From positions 62,001 to 126,000 of the forward strand of contig WGMO01000026.1 in assembly GCA_016125075.1 (NCBI GenBank): a stretch of 64,000 nt of DNA. The letters run 5' to 3'. Below, piece after piece: positions 60,887-64,000 of this stretch. Both the position numbers and the translations under genes were made by a program. Source of the stretch: Terrimonas sp. GTDB taxonomy: Bacteria; Bacteroidota; Bacteroidia; Chitinophagales; Chitinophagaceae. Below the pieces are notes generated by a model. That model saw nothing but the letters and a program-made list of their open reading frames with translations, ran no database searches and was not told where the DNA came from. The stretch's first letter is position 1. Each line of letters begins with the position of its first letter.

Positions 60887-61726
60887 ATGAAAGCATTATT
60901 CCACAAGTTGTTTTTCATAAGTGCCCTTGCGGTTGCTTTGGGGTCCTGTAAAAAGGATGAGGCGAAAGATTTTTTTGAGGGAGGTACCAACCCGGTTCTG
61001 ACTGCATCATTATCAGGAAGCATTCCTTTGTCATATGCTACGGAGGGAAACAATGCCATTGATTTAAACTGGACCAACCCTGATTACCGGTTTACCTCCG
61101 GTATCAGTTCACAGGATGTGAATTATACTTTAGAGATCGATACGGTGGGGGCCAATTTTACCAATCCCAATAAGGTTACGATCGTCATCAGTAAGGAATT
61201 AAGCAGGTCGTTTATCCAAAGCCAGTTCAATGACTACCTGCTGAATACCCTATTGCTGGTTCCCGGTATGCAGCACAATATTGAAATGCGGGTCAAGTCT
61301 GCTTTATCTGGTGATAATGCCGTCCTGATCTCCAATGTGCTTCAGTTCCAGGTAACGCCCTATGCGATTCCGCCGAAAGTGGCGCCACCTGCATCGGGTA
61401 ATCTTTATATCACCGGAAGTGCAACCCCGGCCAGTTGGATGGGTGGTGGCGACCCCGAACTGGTCAGCCAGAAATTCAATAAGATCAGCACCACTTTATT
61501 TGAGCTGCCGAGTATCGCATTGACCGGTGGCGGCTCCTATCTTTTTGTTCCTGTTTATGGTGACTGGGGTAATAAGTATGGTTTTACAGGCGCCAATAAT
61601 ACCAACAATGTGAATGGTGATGATTTTAAAAAGGAAGGAGGTGATATGTTAGCACCTGCTGCCAGTGGTAATTATAAAATTACCGTTGATTTCCAGCGGG
61701 GAAAATTCACGGTTGTGAAACTGTAA
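60887..61726 (+). CDS. susE: SusE-like surface glycan-binding lipoprotein
   Basis: A 279-aa lipoprotein (lipobox Cys21, LGSCKKDEAK). An N-terminal SusE domain (about 30-160; NAIDLNWTNPDYRF and YTLEIDTVGANF) precedes a beta-sandwich C-terminal domain (about 175-279; GNLYITGSATPASWM ... GDWGNKYGFTGANN ... GNYKITVDFQRGKFTVVKL) of the starch-binding type. It should sit on the outer face and help bind alpha-glucan. It is in the operon with susC, susD and the next SusF-like gene, 31 bp upstream of it. Confidence 0.86.
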   Translation: MKALFHKLFFISALAVALGSCKKDEAKDFFEGGTNPVLTASLSGSIPLSYATEGNNAIDLNWTNPDYRFTSGISSQDVNYTLEIDTVGANFTNPNKVTIVISKELSRSFIQSQFNDYLLNTLLLVPGMQHNIEMRVKSALSGDNAVLISNVLQFQVTPYAIPPKVAPPASGNLYITGSATPASWMGGGDPELVSQKFNKISTTLFELPSIALTGGGSYLFVPVYGDWGNKYGFTGANNTNNVNGDDFKKEGGDMLAPAASGNYKITVDFQRGKFTVVKL

Positions 61727-61757
61727 ACCATCATTGTAAAAAAATAAAAATATACAG

Positions 61758-63521
61758 ATGAAAAATATATTTAAACTTCTTTCATTGGCCGGAGTGGCGA
61801 TGCTGGTGATCACCGCCTGCCAGAAAAAGCAGGAACTGACTTATTATTCAGAAGGCACTCCGGTCACCCTGACTGCTTCCACCAACGGGGTGGTGGCGTC
61901 TTTCGGTGACTCTACGTCCCCTGTTGTTGATTTCAACTGGACGGATCCTAAATATGCGACCGATTCATCCTCCTATAAGTTTATCCTGGAGATGGATTCT
62001 GCCGGTAGGAATTTTGCAAAAAAAACCACTAAAGAGATTATCGGTAAATTAGGAACCTCCTTAACCGGAAGGGAGCTCAACGCCATTCTTTTGGGTTATG
62101 GGTTTGCGCCGGGTACTTCGCATACCATGGATTTCAGGGTAGTATCTTCCTATAGCAATAACAATGAAAGGTATATTTCCAATACAGTAAATGTAGCGGC
62201 CACTCCTTACCGGGATTCTTCAATTCTGACCACGGCCAATACTACGGTTACCTGTGCACTCAATACGGCCTCTCAAAGCTCGAATTCTTTTTCATGGACA
62301 GCTTCTTTCAAGGGTTTCTCCGGTGCTATCACCTATACCCTTCAATATGATTCTGCCGGTAAGAATTTCACGACACCGATGGAGATCGCCATTGGTAATG
62401 ACCTCTACAGTAAAGCATTGAACCAGGGAGAAATGAATGAAACAGCCCTGAGTTCAGGAATTGCCGGGGGTACGACCGGGAAAGTTGAATACAGGATAAA
62501 AGCGGCTACGGCCCTGGGGGCAGTCGCCTATTCCAATACGGTTTTTGTGACTATTAACAGTTATATCCCACTGCTCAGGTTTTACCTGCCGGGCGGATAC
62601 CAGGGTGCTACAGGAAATGGGAATGACTGGGATCCGGGTACTGCGCCCGAGTTTATCAGGGATCTCAGGTCCGGGTTGTTAAACAATATGTACTACCTGT
62701 ATATTTATTTACCGGCCGGGGCTGAATTCAAAGTTACCCAGGGAAGAAGCTGGGATGTGAATTATGGGGGATCTGCCGGTACCCTTTCATCTGGAGGCGC
62801 AAACTTAAGCGTTGCGAATGCCGGTTTTTACAGGATCAGTATCAACAGGAGCACTATGCAATATGATATTCGCGCGGGCAGGATGGGATTTGTAGGGGGT
62901 GCAACCGGTGCCGGATGGAACCCGCCGAATGTATTTCCCAATTATGCATTAGGTGCAGCCGCTACCAATTTATTTGTGGGCCTGACCGATTTTACAACAG
63001 ATGCCTGGAAACTGATTGACAGCGATACCTGGAACAATGGAAGCAATGCAGTAGATGAAACCAGAAGCTATGGATCTACCGGGGGAAGCGGGAGTGCTAT
63101 GGAAATCAATGGAGCTAATTTCCCGAATATTACAACAGCCGGCCGCTACAGGGTGATCTGGGATGGACGGAATGTCGATGCTATCAAATATGAAATGTCT
63201 CCGGCCACTGAAATGCGTGTGGTAGGTGATGGTATACAGGGTGTCAATGCCTGGGATCCTGGAACCAGTCCGCAAATGAATTATTTAGGAAATGGCCAGT
63301 GGCAGCTTACTTTAGACCTGGTGGGTGGAAAAGACATCAAGTTCCTGGCAGGTAATGCATGGGGTGCGTTTGATTATGAAGACAACAGTGGTGGCATTAC
63401 AGCTACCGGCGTTGCCAGGAAGATAAAATGGGAAGGGGGCGATAATTTCAAAACACCGGCTACCAGCGGAACCTATACCATCTTACTCGATGAAAATGCC
63501 CAAACGGTAACCATCAACTAA
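61758..63521 (+). CDS. SusE/SusF-like multi-domain glycan-binding lipoprotein
   Basis: A 587-aa lipoprotein (lipobox Cys21, VITACQKKQE). Two SusE-type domains occur (FNWTDPKYATDSSSYKFILEM-type near 60 and SNSFSWTASFKGFSG-type near 175) followed by three beta-sandwich modules (LPGGYQGATGNGNDWDPGTAPEF, MGFVGGATGAGWNPP, MRVVGDGIQGVNAWDPGTSP; each quoted only in part), which match the SusF-like repeated starch-binding modules. Surface glycan capture is the expected role. It closes the operon with a terminator 33 bases after the stop. The three modules have the same order as in SusF, so SusF-like is the best name. Confidence 0.83.
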   Translation: MKNIFKLLSLAGVAMLVITACQKKQELTYYSEGTPVTLTASTNGVVASFGDSTSPVVDFNWTDPKYATDSSSYKFILEMDSAGRNFAKKTTKEIIGKLGTSLTGRELNAILLGYGFAPGTSHTMDFRVVSSYSNNNERYISNTVNVAATPYRDSSILTTANTTVTCALNTASQSSNSFSWTASFKGFSGAITYTLQYDSAGKNFTTPMEIAIGNDLYSKALNQGEMNETALSSGIAGGTTGKVEYRIKAATALGAVAYSNTVFVTINSYIPLLRFYLPGGYQGATGNGNDWDPGTAPEFIRDLRSGLLNNMYYLYIYLPAGAEFKVTQGRSWDVNYGGSAGTLSSGGANLSVANAGFYRISINRSTMQYDIRAGRMGFVGGATGAGWNPPNVFPNYALGAAATNLFVGLTDFTTDAWKLIDSDTWNNGSNAVDETRSYGSTGGSGSAMEINGANFPNITTAGRYRVIWDGRNVDAIKYEMSPATEMRVVGDGIQGVNAWDPGTSPQMNYLGNGQWQLTLDLVGGKDIKFLAGNAWGAFDYEDNSGGITATGVARKIKWEGGDNFKTPATSGTYTILLDENAQTVTIN

Positions 63522-63553
63522 AACTTCCGAAAGAAGTATCATACGATCTTAGT

Positions 63554-63576
63554 ATAACCGCCTTTTAGGCGGTTAT
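63554..63576 (+). terminator. intrinsic terminator of the sus operon
   Basis: ATAACCGCC (63554-63562) pairs with GGCGGTTAT (63568-63576) around TTTTA, followed by TTTTTG, 33 bases after the stop. Confidence 0.85.
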
Positions 63577-63706
63577 TTTTGTGTCCGGCATCATCACAAA
63601 TTATTTAAGAATAATAACAGCAGGATTTGATGTATTTCTCATGGAATCGCTTTTGTCCTGATGCATCTTTGACATGAAGAATAATTAGAAAGTAATGTTT
63701 AGTGAA

Positions 63707-63796
63707 AAATCCAACCGTCTTTCTTATGGAGAACTTTAGCCATTAAACCTGATCTTATGGAGCCACATTTTATGTGGTTTCATAGGATCATTTTTT
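63707..63796 (+). ncRNA. candidate small RNA ending in a long hairpin
   Basis: A weak promoter pair is possible: TTTG (63668-63671), 21 bases, TAATGTTT (63693-63700), giving a start near 63707. The transcript would end at the 18-bp stem 63751-63789 and its T run, about 90 nt. No ORF is present. Antisense or regulatory function is unknown; expression is untested. Confidence 0.25.
63751..63796 (+). terminator. very stable terminator-like hairpin on the plus strand
   Basis: 63751-63768 pairs with 63772-63789 over 18 bp including three G-T pairs that only work as RNA from the plus strand; it is followed by ATTTTTT. No plus-strand protein gene ends just upstream, which raises the small-RNA question. 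Confidence 0.6.
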
Positions 63797-63824
63797 AAGC
63801 CTCAAGTTATATCGAACCGAATTT

Positions 63825-64000
63825 TTACAAAGAGTTCCCTTCAACAAGTTTCGAAGGTAATATGAGTTCCCGGTAGAATTTTTTTCCCGACATATAATCA
63901 CTGATCCTTTCAAAAGCAAGTTTGCCCAATTGATACCCGCTGGTTTCGATATAGGTAATTTCCGGTTCATAGAGGTGAGGGATAAAGTCGTCGTTTGAAA
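63825..64000 (-). CDS. LacI-family transcriptional regulator (C-terminus only)
   Basis: The last 57 codons of a gene running off the window end. The reading frame gives a C-terminus with FIPHLYEPEITYIETSGYQ, LGKLAFERISDYMSG and ILPSKLVEGNSL, closely matching the end of LacI/GalR repressors, in which IETSGYQLG belongs to the effector domain. The stop is at 63825-63827. The DNA-binding half is outside the window. It is convergent with the sus operon, which suggests it is the glycan-responsive regulator (SusR/MalR-like) of this locus. It has no start codon here, so start-based ORF finding misses it. Confidence 0.8.
   Translation of the reverse strand, partial: SNDDFIPHLYEPEITYIETSGYQLGKLAFERISDYMSGKKFYRELILPSKLVEGNSL

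Larger units (their letters stand above)
63522..63824. other. intergenic region with two hairpins and no protein gene
   Basis: About 300 bases between the SusF-like stop and the LacI stop. It holds the operon terminator (63554-63576) and, 175 bases later, a second, much longer hairpin (63751-63789). I see no credible ORF. The stretch between them is A/T-rich and could carry a small RNA on the plus strand. Confidence 0.6.

Noticed and set aside
1-64000. tRNA, rRNA, CRISPR, prophage or plasmid features
   Set aside because: I looked through the gaps, all shorter than about 300 bases, and found no cloverleaf-like sequence, repeat-spacer array or mobile-element gene.

Overview
The window looks like chromosome from a member of the Bacteroidota, most likely family Chitinophagaceae. 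Supporting signs are promoters of the form TTTG-N19-21-TAnnTTTG, a SusC/SusD/SusE/SusF starch-type locus, type IX secretion C-terminal sorting domains, an S46 dipeptidyl peptidase, Omp28/DUF6029/DUF4369 envelope proteins and many exported lipoproteins. Gene density is high and both strands are used. I see no rRNA, tRNA, CRISPR array, insertion sequence or prophage.

Layout. 1-3200 (minus): fabG, a GH3-family adenylating enzyme and lptB. 3200-4275: metF behind a clear promoter, ending in a terminator. 4280-10920: envelope folding and redox genes, namely a TlpA-like thioredoxin fused to a DUF6029 region, a divergent Omp28-like lipoprotein with a thioredoxin-like CxxC, a two-domain parvulin isomerase and a DUF4369/DUF5106 thioredoxin. 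11030-16362: an rlmD-type rRNA methyltransferase (probably leaderless), two rhomboid proteases and two tandem membrane-anchored EEP phosphatase-like proteins. 16372-18030: cysS, preceded by a 14-codon mini-ORF ending in four Cys codons. 18155-22069: a FAS1 lipoprotein, LytS kinase, LytTR regulator and a second FAS1 lipoprotein. 22134-29303: a Gfo/Idh/MocA oxidoreductase, DNA glycosylase, dipeptide epimerase, S46 peptidase, obgE and a small lipoprotein.

29357-43746 (mostly minus) holds a phenylacetate (paa) region in two blocks: a TetR regulator with paaE, paaA, paaB, paaC and paaD, and further downstream paaG, paaI and paaY. Between the blocks lies a carbohydrate module: an (alpha/alpha)6 glycosidase lipoprotein, a TIM-barrel isomerase, a SUMF1-like protein and a Gfo/Idh/MocA oxidoreductase. 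A perfect 10-bp inverted repeat upstream of the TetR gene is the likely operator.

43858-52265: a PfkB-family kinase, a lamin-tail-domain protein, asd (aspartate-semialdehyde dehydrogenase), lipoprotein and DUF2461 genes, a degenerate NUMOD4/HNH protein and ligA. The asd gene has a textbook-looking attenuator: a Lys/Thr-rich mini-ORF, a terminator and an alternative antiterminator pairing. 52431-64000: a glycan-use locus with a secreted GH13 amylase, a Nudix-fold regulator, SusC, SusD, SusE, a SusF-like lipoprotein and the C-terminus of a LacI regulator at the window edge.

The most interesting signals are the two ribosome-mediated leader systems (Cys for cysS, Lys/Thr for asd). Both mini-ORFs begin within a few bases of the predicted transcription start. 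All calls rest on reading the sequence and on family knowledge; no database search was run.
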